The translations under genes were made by a program, and so were the position numbers. Shown here one piece after another: positions 23,560 through 35,747 of a DNA stretch of 64,000 bases (positions are counted from its first letter, which is position 1; each line of letters starts with the position of its first letter). The stretch covers positions 14,055,201 through 14,119,200 of the forward strand of contig OW799237.1 of NCBI GenBank assembly GCA_941918925.1. The letters are read 5' to 3'. This DNA comes from Phyto melanocephala. Taxonomy: Eukaryota; Arthropoda; Insecta; Diptera; Rhinophoridae. The notes under the pieces were generated by a model that made no database searches, was not told the DNA's origin, and saw only the letters and a list, made by a program, of their open reading frames with translations.

Positions 23560-25045
23560 TTATTCTTCTTCCTCCTGCAGATTCCAACAAATATCCCCTA
23601 ATAGCGAATCAAGTTGTTTGCCGCTATACCAGTGTTCGAGCCTGGCTGTTACTTGGTGAAATCTCTCGCCATGTTCATCAGACTCGGCTGGTGATTGTTC
23701 ATTAAATTTTTCGGCATTGCAATGCAAAAAATGTATTTTCAATGACATTCTAACGTTTAAGTTTTTAAATGCGGTTAGCATATTTTTGATTAAAATTCGC
23801 CAGTTTTCAGACCGATGATTTCCTAATACATTTTCTATTACTGATTTCACACATATCATTCAATGCAACCTCAAATTGATGGTCCTTCATAAGACGGCGA
23901 ATGTCCGGTCCATTAAGAATTCCTGTAAAATAGAAACATTATGAAATGAAATATAAATCTAATTTAATAAAGTAGTTAGAGTTCATACCTTCTTTTACTT
24001 TCATGCCGCTTAATCGTGGAAAAATTCGGTGCAATTCGGTAAAAGCAACACCATCTGGGCTCAATGCTTTTATAAAATTTTTTACAATACCCAGTTTGAT
24101 GTGGAGTGGAGGAAGCAAAATCTTTTCCATCGACACAAGTGGTAATTCAATAACATTGTTTCTATGCAATCTGCTTTCCTCACGTAAAGCCCAATCCCGT
24201 GTATTGTACTGGTCGCCATCGAAACGCGTATTCCATAAGCACATGAAGCACATATTTTTAGTATAGCCCAATTGCATGCCTCTTAAAAGAGCTACCACTT
24301 TTAAATCTGCGCATATTTTCCACTTGTGGTCTTCATATTTAATTAACTGTATTATTTTTTTCATTGATGCGTATGTCTCTTTAGTATTTGTGCTAAGTGC
24401 TATCGGAATAGGACTTTTTAAATTAGTGACATGTAGCAAAACTGCTTTTAAGCTACTTTTGGAAGAATCAATGAATAAGCGCCAATCTCCAGGATTATAT
24501 TCATTTTGCATTGTTAAAACCAATCCGCGGATGTCAGTACAATACGCAATAGAATTATTCTCAATAGATTTAAAAAAAGTCGTAAATCGTCTATGGCGAT
24601 TGATAGCCCCGTATGTTTGTACACCTGGTGCTAAAATATTAGCTCGTTTTAACTCTTTTGCCAAGAGAATGCTCTGTCTTTGAGATAATTTTAGACGCCG
24701 TACCATTATATCCAGACGATCTTGCGTGATTTCATTGTGACTGCATGGAACCGTGATGCATGACGGTTGATACATTGAAGTAGCTGGGCTATCCGCTTCA
24801 ACAGAATGAATTATTGAGGGAATATGTTCTGTTGGTATATCTCCATTTTTTTCCCACTTATTTAAATGGTAAATGCAGTGTGTACACACTATTGATGGTG
24901 TCCAACTCTTACCATATATAACTCTTAAAGAAAAATATGATTCATACAAGGTACTTGTTTCAGTAGTGATTTTACGGCGACTTGGTATATTTTTATATTT
25001 CCCACACACATAACAAAAGTAATTAAACTTTTTACACGGCCCCAT
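23560..25045 (-). pseudogene. DDE-like transposase gene, two exons, one frameshift
   Basis: Exon 1 runs from the ATG at 25045 to 23989. A 66-base intron (GTATGA...TTTTACAG, 23988-23923) follows, and exon 2 starts at 23922 in frame (GILNGPDIRRLMKDHQFEVA). Residues 10-65 have paired cysteines (FCYVCGKY, VCTHCIYH) like a zinc-binding DNA-recognition domain. An RNase-H-like core follows: WRLFIDSSKSSLKAVLLH (first Asp), ICADLKVVALL (second Asp), a CFMCLWNTR insertion, and SDEHGERFHQ (acidic third position). Near 23850 the frame slips: exon 2 reads ...NDMCEIS to a stop, while the adjacent frame (23859-23560) carries IENVLGNHRSENW through the end. About eight residues seem lost there. The pattern matches an insect protein family I remember from aphids, whose superfamily I cannot name. 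Confidence 0.7.
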
Positions 25046-25257
25046 CTTAGATATTTCAATATATGAGGAACTCTTATTTATACTGTAATTGTTTTAATCA
25101 AAGTACTAGTCGCATGTTTTGTAAAAAAAAAAGCCAGGACGAATAATATTTCTACCGTTTCCAGGTGTAGATTTTATTGCCAATAACTTGAAATCACAGG
25201 TAATTCAAAAATACTATGTTTTAATTTTTAATTCCAAGAACCATGCCAAATACCGTT

Positions 25258-25366
25258 GCACAATGCAAAATGAATGTAATCCTGGAGATTGGCGCTTATT
25301 CATTGATTCTTCCAAAAGTAGCTTAAAAGAAGTTTTGCTACATGTCACTAATTTAAAATTTTTTTA
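25258..25366 (+). repeat. Inverted partial copy of the transposase catalytic exon
   Basis: The plus strand here encodes TMQNECNPGDWRLFIDSSKS and on to LLHVTNLK, the same stretch as the minus-strand gene near 24420-24520, with only a few base changes. It sits just inside the right inverted repeat, so the element is partly folded back on its own gene. The ORF that spans it (25188-25439) is a chimera and not a gene. Confidence 0.8.
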
Positions 25367-25390
25367 TACGCGTAGAACCCTAGCCTTAAA

Positions 25391-26095
25391 TTTTGCACCT
25401 GCAGCGCCTGAGATACCCCTAAACGGGCCAAATGTATGACCAGCGCAACTTTATTTTTCATTCCCAACATTTGTTTCTAAGGCCTAGGATTCACTCCTAG
25501 GGGGATAAAATGTATGACCGACCTTCATTGTTTTTTGTTCTTAACATTTTCTTAAATTATACTTTCCCTTTATCACCATCCCTTAGGGGGGCTCCCATAC
25601 AAATATTGCGTTTTATGAAATTCTTAAATTAATTAAAATTTGTCGACTTTTGTGAATAAAATCAAAAGTTGCTAACAGATTTTAATCATTTATGGCTTGT
25701 TTTGTTAGCAGCTTTGTTTCTTATATGTTTGCAAAAAATTAGAAGCCTAGCTGCATTTTTTAATTTTTTATGAATTTTTAAAGAACAAAAATTTCGAAAT
25801 TTTGATAAAAAAATTAATTTTTTAAAAAAAAAAAAAATTATTTTTCTAAAACGACTACGGATATTAGAAAGAAGTTTTACTTTTCTTAAAGGAAATTTTA
25901 TTGCGGAATTTCGGTTTTTTAAGTTTTTGGAATAAGCTAAAGCGTTTTTGAGTTACGCGAACATATGTGGTGCAACCTCCTCCATTTTCGAAATAACGGT
26001 ATATCTCGAAAACCAGAGCCAATCTTAAAAAACCGAGGGCACCACTGGATTTAGCGTGCCCGAATTATGTTAAAACGCTAGGTGCCCGGCTTGTC
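25391..26095 (-). repeat. Right long terminal inverted repeat
   Basis: The complement of the left arm, from TTTTGCACCTGCAGCG inward to GGTGCCCGGCTTGTC at the outer edge. It keeps the roughly 45-base segment missing from the left arm (TCAGGCGCTG... read on the minus strand). Confidence 0.85.
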
Positions 26096-26118
26096 TGTTT
26101 TTTCAACTAGCACAGTGT

Positions 26119-27269
26119 AGCTAATGCCTGACCTTGATAAAATTTCGAGCAACCACTTATGCTTTTAGGGTGATGTTGTCACTTCAACAGAAACAGAGAA
26201 AAATGGTTTTGTGGCTGATGTTGCAAAGGTGGCGCAACTGCGGACTTTTGGCAACCATATATACCTCGGAAAGCTATTGCTGTTTTAAAGTAATTTTTTA
26301 TACAATATTTCAGAAATATTAAAAATGTTTGTATAGAAAACTAAAAAAATATATAAAAGAAATTTGAATAAAAAATTAAAAAACCTAAATTCTATAGGAA
26401 ATTCAAGAAAGGTCTTCAAATTTTCTATCGAAAAAAACATATTAAAAAATTTTCATAAACTCTATAATTAAATATTTTCTATAATTTAAGAAGATATAAA
26501 AAATATTTGTATGAAAAATATTTTAACATTTTTTATGAGAAATTGAAAAATATATAATCTAAAAATTTTTTATAAATATCCAAAATGTCCCATACTTTTC
26601 TTTCATTTAGAAAAACTTTCGGAGTTCGTTCTACTTTGTGTTGAGAACTTACATGGCTAGCTACCACTGTAGTACTAATATATTTATGTTTTCTATTAGA
26701 GTATGTTTGTTGCCATTTTATGATTAATGAGCAGAAAATTATTTGCTTTTCCTCTAGAGTACTTCGTTGTGTATCATCGTAATATTTGGGAGGGAAAAAC
26801 ATTTGACTTTTATAAGAGTAAGACTAAATTTTCGTAGAAAATATTCTCTATGGATTGCATGTCAGTGTATTTATGAGAATGTGTGTTGCGGGGGTAAATT
26901 CTAAGCATATTTTGTTATTTATCTTAAATGGAATATCATATAAATATTAAGTACTTTAATAACGGACACAAGAAAACTATTACAATGCGACAGCTTAATA
27001 TATTGCCATAAATGATGAAAGATAAACTTTTAAAGAAAACATCTTTATTTAATTCTAGGAGCAAATTAGTACGTTTTAATACATAAAGAACTTTCATTTA
27101 TGATTTCGTTTCAATCGTATTTTTTCAAATAAGAAACAGAGCTTATGTTTGCATTATTAAATATTGAATTATGTTAATTTTAGAAATATTCAACTCAAAT
27201 AAAATACTTTAAAGATTTTTTTATTTTAAATAAAGAGTAGGTTGGGTAAAAAAAAAGGATTTAAAAGTT
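26119..27269. other. Noncoding; AT-rich repeats then unremarkable sequence
   Basis: 26290-26560 again shows GAAATT/AATTTTCTAT fragments. The minus-strand ORF at 26533-26802 (89 aa) is not low complexity but matches nothing I know, and no splice context supports it. Confidence 0.45.
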
Positions 27270-27720
27270 TAAACTCATGACAGGTATAAAAGTACTCTCA
27301 ATTGGCTCTAAAGGAATTAAATTCCCTTAATCAAACCATAAAATTAATTCTGTTAATATATCAACTAGGTCAAGAACCTAGTCCCTTCAATATAATGCCT
27401 TAAGGATTTCCTATGTATTCCACATTCGGCATAGTGTTCACGTTAAAGTTCTCACGTCTAATAAGCCCAAGCGCACAACATTGACAAAGGCAATATTCTA
27501 AAAGCTTATCATATTCTTCGCATGCTTTACATGACATTTCGATGCAAGGAAGGTAAGTTCGCTATGTGAGTTCTCACTAGATTTTCTTTTAGTGATAATA
27601 ATAATTTTGCTTTTGAGGAATTCGTCATAATACATTGTGCAGATACCTTAACTTCAGCAGCAAATGTCAGTGAGGAACAGTCAACATTAGTGATAATAAG
27701 AATATGCACCTTCATTTACA
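27270..27720 (-). pseudogene. I/Jockey-type LINE relic, cysteine-rich C-terminus
   Basis: The minus strand reads CKACEEYDKLLEYCLCQC and then ALGLIRRENFNVNTMPNVEY, the C..C(E/G)E....H.L..C..L pattern at the end of I-type LINE ORF2. The same block occurs at 37.5 kb and 51.2 kb. The 3' tail towards 27270 (CCTTTAGAGCC..TTGAGAGTACTTTTATACC) parallels that at 37.74 kb. The upstream ORF piece at 27527-27715 is out of frame and not recognised. Confidence 0.6.
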
Positions 27721-27784
27721 GCATTCGTTGAATTATATTTTAATTTCATTAGTTTAATTTACATTAATTAAATTTACATTTTAA

Positions 27785-27935
27785 TTCATATTTAGGTTAG
27801 GTTTGGTTGAAAAGCAGGGGCACTAAAAGCCCAAGCCCACGGCAGGTATACACTTATGCCCAATTGGCATGTTGTGCGCTCCATATAAATAGAATAGTTA
27901 GAATAGAAAAAAAGAGAAGCAAACCAGTTCAGAGT
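27785..27935 (-). repeat. 3' end of the same LINE family, separate copy
   Basis: The minus strand reads GAGCGCACAACATGCCAATT, then GGGCATAAGTGTATACC and TTGGGCTTTTAGTGCCC. This is collinear with 37739-37820. It lacks ORF sequence, as expected for a 5'-truncated copy. Confidence 0.65.
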
Positions 27936-28300
27936 CTCTGGCAGGAATCGAATTAATTCGGTATTACAGTATTTATATAATGAAAATACAGCAAGTTGTA
28001 GAAGTTATATATAAGACTTAGATAAATGAAAAAAACTTTAATAAAGTAAATTTAAAGTGTGCTTATTCTTATTTGCAATTAAAAGAATCCCAGTTTATCT
28101 AAAGAAAATAAACCAACGTTTGTAAAATAAATAATTTATCAATATATTTTTAGTAAAAATTTAAATTTTTTTTAATTATACGTCTTAATTAGTCATTGAT
28201 TTATTTAGACAAAGAAAATTTTTTTGTGTGTAAATAAATTTGTCTCGAATGGACCAGTCTTGTCGATGTTTTATTCTTGTTAAAACAGCGTTGTCAGAAA
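27936..28300. other. AT-rich noncoding
   Basis: No element ends or ORF supported; the minus-strand ORF at 28185-28385 overlaps the opposite-strand signal-peptide ORF. Confidence 0.45.
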
Positions 28301-28360
28301 GAGACGACATATAAAAACAGCAACAAAACATTTTTTGAAGTTTTTTCCATATCAAATAAC

Positions 28361-28447
28361 ATGAACAAATTTTTGACGGTTGCATTGTTGGTGTTTTGTT
28401 TTTATGCTATCAAATCGATGCCCAGTGGAGATATAAAGCAATATTGA
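28361..28447 (+). CDS. Possible short secreted peptide, 28 aa
   Basis: An ORF too short for usual gene finders encodes MNKFLTVALLVFCFYAIKS followed by MPSGDIKQY and a TGA. The first 19 residues form a textbook insect signal peptide: Lys at position 3, a hydrophobic core, and a small residue before a plausible cleavage site. A TATA-like CATATAAAAACAG lies about 50 bases upstream, and the start context AATAACATG is acceptable. The nine-residue mature part is very short. It may be the first exon of a larger gene whose splice donor I could not identify, or the remnant of a truncated secreted-peptide gene (for example an immune-induced or gland peptide). There are no close neighbours on this strand. 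Confidence 0.3.
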   Translation: MNKFLTVALLVFCFYAIKSMPSGDIKQY

Positions 28448-28736
28448 AAAAATAGCATTTCATGTTTTAAAATATTTTTAGTGAATTCTTTAGTTTTTCA
28501 ATATTAAATAAACGTGTAGTGAAGGCACATTCACAAGATGGTCTCGTTGCAGCAGCTGATTTGGAGCCATAATGTTAAAATTTAATAAACTTGCATTAAT
28601 TTTATAATTTTTTGCATGTATAGGAAATAAGATTTTTTTTTCAATATTAACAAATTTATTAATATTTACTTTTTTCATCCTTTATCATGGGTTTAACATA
28701 AAAATTTACTTTTTGAATGGAAATAAATTGATCATA

Positions 28737-29165
28737 AAACTTTTCCATCCCTGGTATACGAATTATCCTTTGGAGAAAACACCTATTAAAAAGTTGGTTT
28801 GCTGTAGCAAATAGCCAAGGCGAATTCATACAGGTGCAATTATTAGCCCAGCTGATGGGGAAGCATTTTGTCAAAATTTGTTGAGTTCACCTTGATTTCA
28901 TTTACTAATGCAGGAATGGAATATGAGATTTTGGTTTTGCTATTAAACAGTTAACTTGAGTGTACTTTTTTGATAATAAATATACAAACTTTATGTATAT
29001 TTGTTACCGTTGTACCATTTATAAAGTTTTCCACAATTTTATATAGTTTTTTTAATCAAATTGTAATAAATTAAAAATATCATAACAACTTTTCCATCCC
29101 TGATATACGAATTGGCCTTAAAAGAAAACATCTTCTAAAAAGTTGCTTTGTTGTAACAATTCGCC
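28737..29165 (+). repeat. Diverged direct duplication, about 80 bp, 350 bp apart
   Basis: CTTTTCCATCCCTG(G/A)TATACGAATT begins both copies (28737 and 29088). Both continue with CCTT, a GA(A)AACA block and TTAAAAAGTTG.TTTG.TGTA or its close variant. The intervening DNA also shows short matches, so the true duplicated unit may be longer. No coding frame is common to both. Confidence 0.55.
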
Positions 29166-29215
29166 GTTGCATATACCTGTATTAATATCCCTTGAAATTT
29201 ACCGTTACATATATA

Positions 29216-29250
29216 GGGTGTCCCAAAATTAACGCAATATTTGTGTTTAT
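29216..29250 (+). mobile_element. Solo mariner-like terminus
   Basis: TA followed by GGGTGTCCCAAAATTAACGC is a typical Tc1/mariner left end (compare GGGTGTCCCAACTAG at 40552). No matching right end was found nearby, so it is a fragment. Confidence 0.4.
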
Positions 29251-30775
<1,525 letters not shown>

Positions 30776-32840
30776 ACTACTAGTAGTTTTTTTTGTACCG
30801 CTCCGTTAAGATTAACAAAAATATAATATGCCTTTAAAATATCCTGTTGCAAACATTCTTTTTAAAACTGCACGTATTGTTAAATTAGATTATTAACACA
30901 TAAAACAATTTACATATGTTTTAAGAAAGTAGGTTAAAAATTCATTTGCACATCAGTATCACTTTGTCTAAAGTTAAACCAAATAATTGGTACTTTTTTT
31001 TACTTTTATTGCTCAATTATTTACCTTAATGTGTTTATAAAGGGATAAATTTGAAAATTGGAAGACTAAATAAACTATTTAATTAGTAAATTAATCAGCA
31101 GTTTTATAGTTTGTTAATTTAGGAACTCTTCTGTATTCGATTCCCGACGGAGACTTAAGACTGTAAATTGCCTAACATTTTCTGATTGGTTAACTACGAT
31201 TAAATATAACTTATTAATTGTAATAAACAAAATAAAACAAACAAAAAAAAATACTTATTTGTTTCGTCGAATTTTTAATACCCTCCACCAACTATAAAAT
31301 TATTATTGTTATAAAATTTTTAACAACTTTATTTATTGTATTGCCCTCCAGAATTTGAAAAAATTATCTATTATTCATGCATACATGTACATAAATATTG
31401 TGGTAGTAAATAAATGAAAAAAATAGAGGCTTTAAAAAATTACCTGAACCGTTGGGTTTTTGTATACAAATTTTTAATTTTTCGCACACACAAACTAGTA
31501 AGAGACAATGTGTTTGTTAACATTAAGCTGTTATTTTTAAAATTGGCACAAAGTGACTAAACAAAAACTTAAATAAAAACGATGTCTTTACAATGAAAAC
31601 TGAATAAAAACACAAAAGAACTCTGGTATTTTTAAACTAGATTTTTTGTTGTTGTTTTGTTTGAGGTTGAAAATTTTTCTCTTAGAATCTGTACATGGAT
31701 GTCAACTTAGCCAACTATACTTTCACTATTTTATTTATACACAGCTATATTAATTTGTTTGATGTTGTACACACATACAGAGAAATGTGTGTTTTAAAAA
31801 ATTTATTGCATGTAATTTTAGGTAAAGCAGTACAGTACAAAAAGTAACTGCCATACAATTTTTTTAAAGAAAATTGTAATAGAAATGTTTAATTTTTTTT
31901 TAATTTTAGATATTTTTTTATAAATTTTTGTATAATTTTTGTCAACATTTTTTTTTAATTTTGAAATTTTTCATAAATTTCTCTATTTAAGAAAAAAAAA
32001 AAAAAATTAAATAATTTTGGACTTTCAGTAAATTTTACAAAACTTTCCAAATAACTCTTAATACCTTTTCAGTTTGCCTTTGTCTACTAAAGTGTTTGAT
32101 TATACGAAAACTTTTATTAAACAGACATTCATGCCACTTACACAGTATTATTCTAGTGTGAAGGACAAATACATACACACCTATTCATAAGATCCCTGCA
32201 GTTTTTAATACACCATTTTACTCTACATTAGCTATAATACAGAAAGTTTTTTAATCCAAATAGAAAGAAGATGATTAAAAGTTTAAAAACAACATAAAAA
32301 ATTAATAATCTTTTTTTAATATTTTAAAATGATTTCGGACATATGACGACTGCTGTTCTTGTCTAGACTTTCAATTTTATAACCATTCTTCGAGCATAGC
32401 TGATTGTATGTCACGAATATTTAATACGATCAATGTTAGATTGAATGATTTCAACTGATGCTAACTTATCAGCATAAGTCAGTAACCTAAAATTGCCGCA
32501 CATGCTATAAGCGGGAGGTGTTAAATTGCACGACCTTAGAAGCTAATTTACAGGGCGATTTCTCAAAATCATCCTATTGCCAAAAATTCAATTTGAAAAT
32601 ATCGATAGCTTCGGTTACCTTATGTCTGAAATCATATCTCGTTTGGTTGAATGTCATCGATATTTTTAAACAAAAAATCATTAATAATGGTGCTGCGAGA
32701 AACTTCATTGATCGTAACACAAGCTCAAGTTTCAGTTAATATGTTAAAGAAATAATATTCTATAATTTTTTTAAAGGTATGCAATGGAGACTGTAGAGTT
32801 TGGTTGATTTAGTAGAGTTGTTAAAGCATCAATCTATATA
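30776..32840. other. Noncoding downstream of PCNA
   Basis: AT-rich with no gene seen. AATAAA-like signals are frequent and cannot be assigned to PCNA with confidence. The plus-strand ORF at 32518-32739 is unrecognised. Confidence 0.5.
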
Positions 32841-33336
32841 CAGAGTGGGCCAAAATTAAGACGCTGGGATAATCTGCGGGCTTTAATTCTTGCACCAATT
32901 ACATCTTATATGGGAAAAGTAGTTAGTATTTTTTTAAAATGAGCCACAGTGACTTACGAGCCATTCCTAGCTGAGCAGAACACGCTCGTTGGAGTAATTT
33001 CTAGTGTTTCATTAACACTTTGCTTTGCACGTTCAATATTTTACGCGGTGAGAATTAAACTTGGTATACCGGTTTGAAGAAAATTGGTGGTAACAATGAA
33101 TTAATCAAGGAATCATTGTTTCAGAGTTTGAAATTCTGATGTTAAAATGTAGACGATATGATCTTTGCATTAAAATAATTGATAAAATTTTATTATTCTG
33201 GTTTTTTGTTCAATTATAAATCTCTCCATTATTTATTAGCCAAGTGTTGTTTTCTTATCTAAAAAAAATTAAAATTTAAAAATAGAGAAAAATGTACACA
33301 ATTTTTTAACCCCATAGTGACTTTTGGTCGACCCTG
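32841..33336. mobile_element. Mariner-like deletion element, 496 bp
   Basis: CAGAGTGGGCCAAAATTA at 32841 is mirrored by CAGGGTCGACCAAAAGT read on the minus strand from 33336. TA flanks both ends (32839-32840, 33337-33338). The interior has no ORF and no recognisable transposase block, so it is a non-autonomous or fully decayed copy. Confidence 0.6.
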
Positions 33337-33628
33337 TATGATGATGTGGCAAAGTATTAAGATCATTAATGCCAAAAACTGAGCGTAAGATTCTATCGGT
33401 CCTAAAAAGCACCCTATATTTTATATTGTGTGTTTTTATCTTCAATGTAGTATATTTTTATTTTTTAAAAGCTTATTAATCTAAACAAGTAAGAGCACTA
33501 TATTCGGCTGTGCCGAATCTTTTATACCCACCACCAATTTTGTGTACATTTAAAGTACATTATTTATTATTTTGTTAATCACTATGGAATAATCTCTTTA
33601 AAATAATATATGTATTACTTTCTTTATA

Positions 33629-33795
33629 GAGGGTGGTTAATTTTTAGGGGCCCCTGTTGAAGGTGAACCACACATAAGCAACAAGTTTTTTTTTGCATTT
33701 CATTTGACATTTCTCAATCTCAGACTAACTTAATTTGAACAGTGGAAAGATACCTAAATGAGCAACGCGCTAAAGTTATTCAGGTTTAATTATTT
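33629..33795 (+). pseudogene. Mariner relic B, 5' end only
   Basis: TA then GAGGGTGGTTAATTTTTAGG, a long leader with GTGAACCACAC, and ATG-less MER-type start codons (GATACCTAAATGAGCAACGC reads Y-L-N-E-Q-R-A). It closely parallels the first 150 bases of the element at 47905. It breaks off at about 33790 with no right end. Confidence 0.6.
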
Positions 33796-33855
33796 ATTTT
33801 ATTTGATCTCTTTTTTTAAATTTTCATATTTAAATATCCAATTTTTGTATTTAAA

Positions 33856-33899
33856 TTCTCAATATTTCGCAACTCCTTCATGTAGCATCTTCAGGAAAA
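33856..33899 (-). ncRNA. Hammerhead-ribozyme-like motif 2
   Basis: On the minus strand: stem I TTTTC (33899-33895), core CTGAAGA (33894-33888), one extra T, stem II GCTAC paired with GTTGC (one U-U mismatch), core GAAA (33868-33865), TATT (33864-33861), then GAGAA (33860-33856). Stem I pairs as UUUUC with GAGAA (one G-U), different in sequence from motif 1 but conserved in pairing. Loop and flanks differ from the other copies. Confidence 0.5.
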
Positions 33900-34059
33900 T
33901 TCATTATCCTGCCTTCTTAGTTCGTTGAATGGGAACCACTGCTGGTTTTTGCGATAGTGTGGCAAAAGAGCAGCCAACATCGCCTCATCATCATGCCCAG
34001 CAATTTAGCATCAACATTGTCATTGAAAATTTGGACCATCAGATACTTCGATATGCTAC

Positions 34060-35200
34060 AAAAATGCTTTTGTAAATGTAGTCTTTCAATGAAAGTGGGC
34101 GTTAAAGTAGGCGTGTCAATAGAGTTTCTGCTAATAGATACAGCTTAGATATTTCAATATAGTCTTTTATTTTCCCAAAAACTTTGTCAATAGAGAAATT
34201 ACATGAATTAAAGATAAACCGTTGGGAGGTAGAAGGAAATACGTAGCAAATTTGATCATCAAACCTCTAAATTTGGCGGTTTTATGAGCTTTTAAATTTC
34301 ATTAAAGGTAAATAACGTGAAAAGTGGGCGTTATTTACCTTTACCTGGCACAGTAATGACATTGCCTAGGGGGCTATACGTAGCAAATTTGATCATCATA
34401 CCTCTAATTTTGGTGGTTTTATGAACTTTTAAATTTCATTAACGGTAGATAACGTGAAAAGTGGGCGTTATAGTAGGCGTGTCAAAATTGTTTTTGCGAA
34501 TGAGTACAGCTTAGATGTTTCAATATAGCCCTTTATTATTCCAAAATTTTTATTAATAGAGAAATTATATGAATTTTAGGTAAAGCGTTATATGGGAGGT
34601 GGGCGTAAAAGTGGGCGTGGCCCCTTAATTTTCTGGCACAGTAATGGCATTGCCTAGGGAGATATACCTAGCAAATTTGATCATCATATCTCTAATATTG
34701 GTGGTTTTATGAGCTTTTAAATTTCATTAACGGTGGATAACGTAAAAAGTGGGCGTTATAGTAGGCGTGTCAAAGTTATTTTTGCGAATGAGTACAACTT
34801 AGGTGTTTCAATATAGCCCTTTATTATTCCAAAATCTTTATTAATAGAGAAATTATATGAATTTTAGCTAAAACGTTATATGGGAGGTTGGCGTAAAAGT
34901 GGGCGTGGCCCCTTAATTTTCTGGCACAGTAATGGCATTGCCTAGGGGGATATACCTAGCAAATTTGATCATCATATCTCTAGTATTGGTGGTTTTATGA
35001 GCTTTTAAATTTCATTAACGGTGGATAACGTAAAAAGTGGGCGTTATAGTAGGCGTGTCAAAAATATTTTTGCGAATGAGTACAACTTAGGTGTTTCAAT
35101 ATAGCCCTTTATTATTCCAAAATCTTTATTAATAGAGAAATTATATGAATTTTAGCTAAAACGTTATATGGGAGGTGGGCGTAAAAGTGGGCGTGGCATA
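34060..35200 (+). repeat. 288-bp tandem repeat array, about four units
   Basis: GGCACAGTAATG recurs at 34347, 34635 and 34923, exactly 288 bases apart. Each unit has AGCAAATTTGATCATCAT, AGTGGGCGTTATAGTAGGCG and GAGAAATTATATGAATTTTA in the same order. An older, more diverged unit precedes (about 34080-34346), and the last unit breaks off at GTGGGCGTGG near 35195. The later units are the most alike, as expected if the array grows at one end. Confidence 0.9.
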
Positions 35201-35747
35201 TTTATTTTCCGTTACAAAAAAGCCCCTCACCAAAAAGCAAAGTGTGCAAAATTTCAGAGTCGTACATCCAAGTTTGTTGCTTTTATGACGTTTTTGTTTT
35301 TAAATATACCGAAAAATACACTGTGCGGTATAAATTTTCGTACATTTTGATCGATAACTCCTCTCCTAATGCATAGATTTAGATAATTTTCGGGGAATAA
35401 TATTGTTTTTACTCAGGAAATATATATTCGAAGTTTCATGAGTCTACGTTTATTCGTTTGGACACAATTCCATTTTATTCGATGTTTGAAGGACACGGTT
35501 TTTTCGACCTACTCTTGCTTTTCGAGCTATAACTCTCTTCCTAATATTCCGATTTAGCCCATTTTATATACCAAACAAACCTTGTCTATAAGAAAGATTC
35601 TGGCAAAATTTGAGCCCCCTAGCTATTTCGGTGCGACCTCTATCGTGCTTTCAACAGACGGACAAAAAAATGGATATTTCGATGTGTTACAAACGGAATG
35701 ACAAAATGAATATACCCCCACCATTTTTTTGGTGGCGGGTATAAAAA

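Larger units (their letters stand above)
22764..26118. mobile_element. DNA transposon with roughly 650-700-bp terminal inverted repeats
   Basis: Sequence from 22797 to 23436 recurs as its reverse complement from 26095 back to 25391 with high identity. Outside these arms ACACTGTGC (22764) is matched by GCACAGTGT (ending 26118), which may be the true termini. CAC..GTG ends recall the CMC (CACTA/Mirage/Chapaev) superfamily, but I saw no convincing target duplication. The interior carries one transposase-like gene on the minus strand and, at 25258-25366, an inverted partial copy of its catalytic exon. Confidence 0.75.
33485..35747 (+). repeat. 2.3-kb dispersed repeat related to family T, with internal tandem array
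   Basis: It begins ACAAGTAAGAGCACTATATT with a TTCGGCTGTGCCGAA palindrome, then TTTTATACCCACCACCAA. It ends TTGGTGGCGGGTATAAAA, so the ends are imperfect inverted repeats. The tail keeps the 'acggacaaaa..ggatatttcg' and 'acggaatgacaaaatgaatata' blocks of family T. A mariner end (33629), a hammerhead-like motif (33856) and a 288-bp tandem array lie inside. I see no protein-coding capacity. Confidence 0.7.

Noticed and set aside
25188..25439. 83-codon plus-strand ORF
   Set aside because: It is the inverted fragment of the transposase exon fused by chance to flanking arm sequence.
26533..26802. 89-codon minus-strand ORF as a gene
   Set aside because: Composition is not repetitive, but there is no family resemblance, start context or splice support; kept only as a mention.
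31128..31150. TTCGATTCCCGACGG as a possible tRNA or SINE B box
   Set aside because: No cloverleaf or A box could be folded around it.
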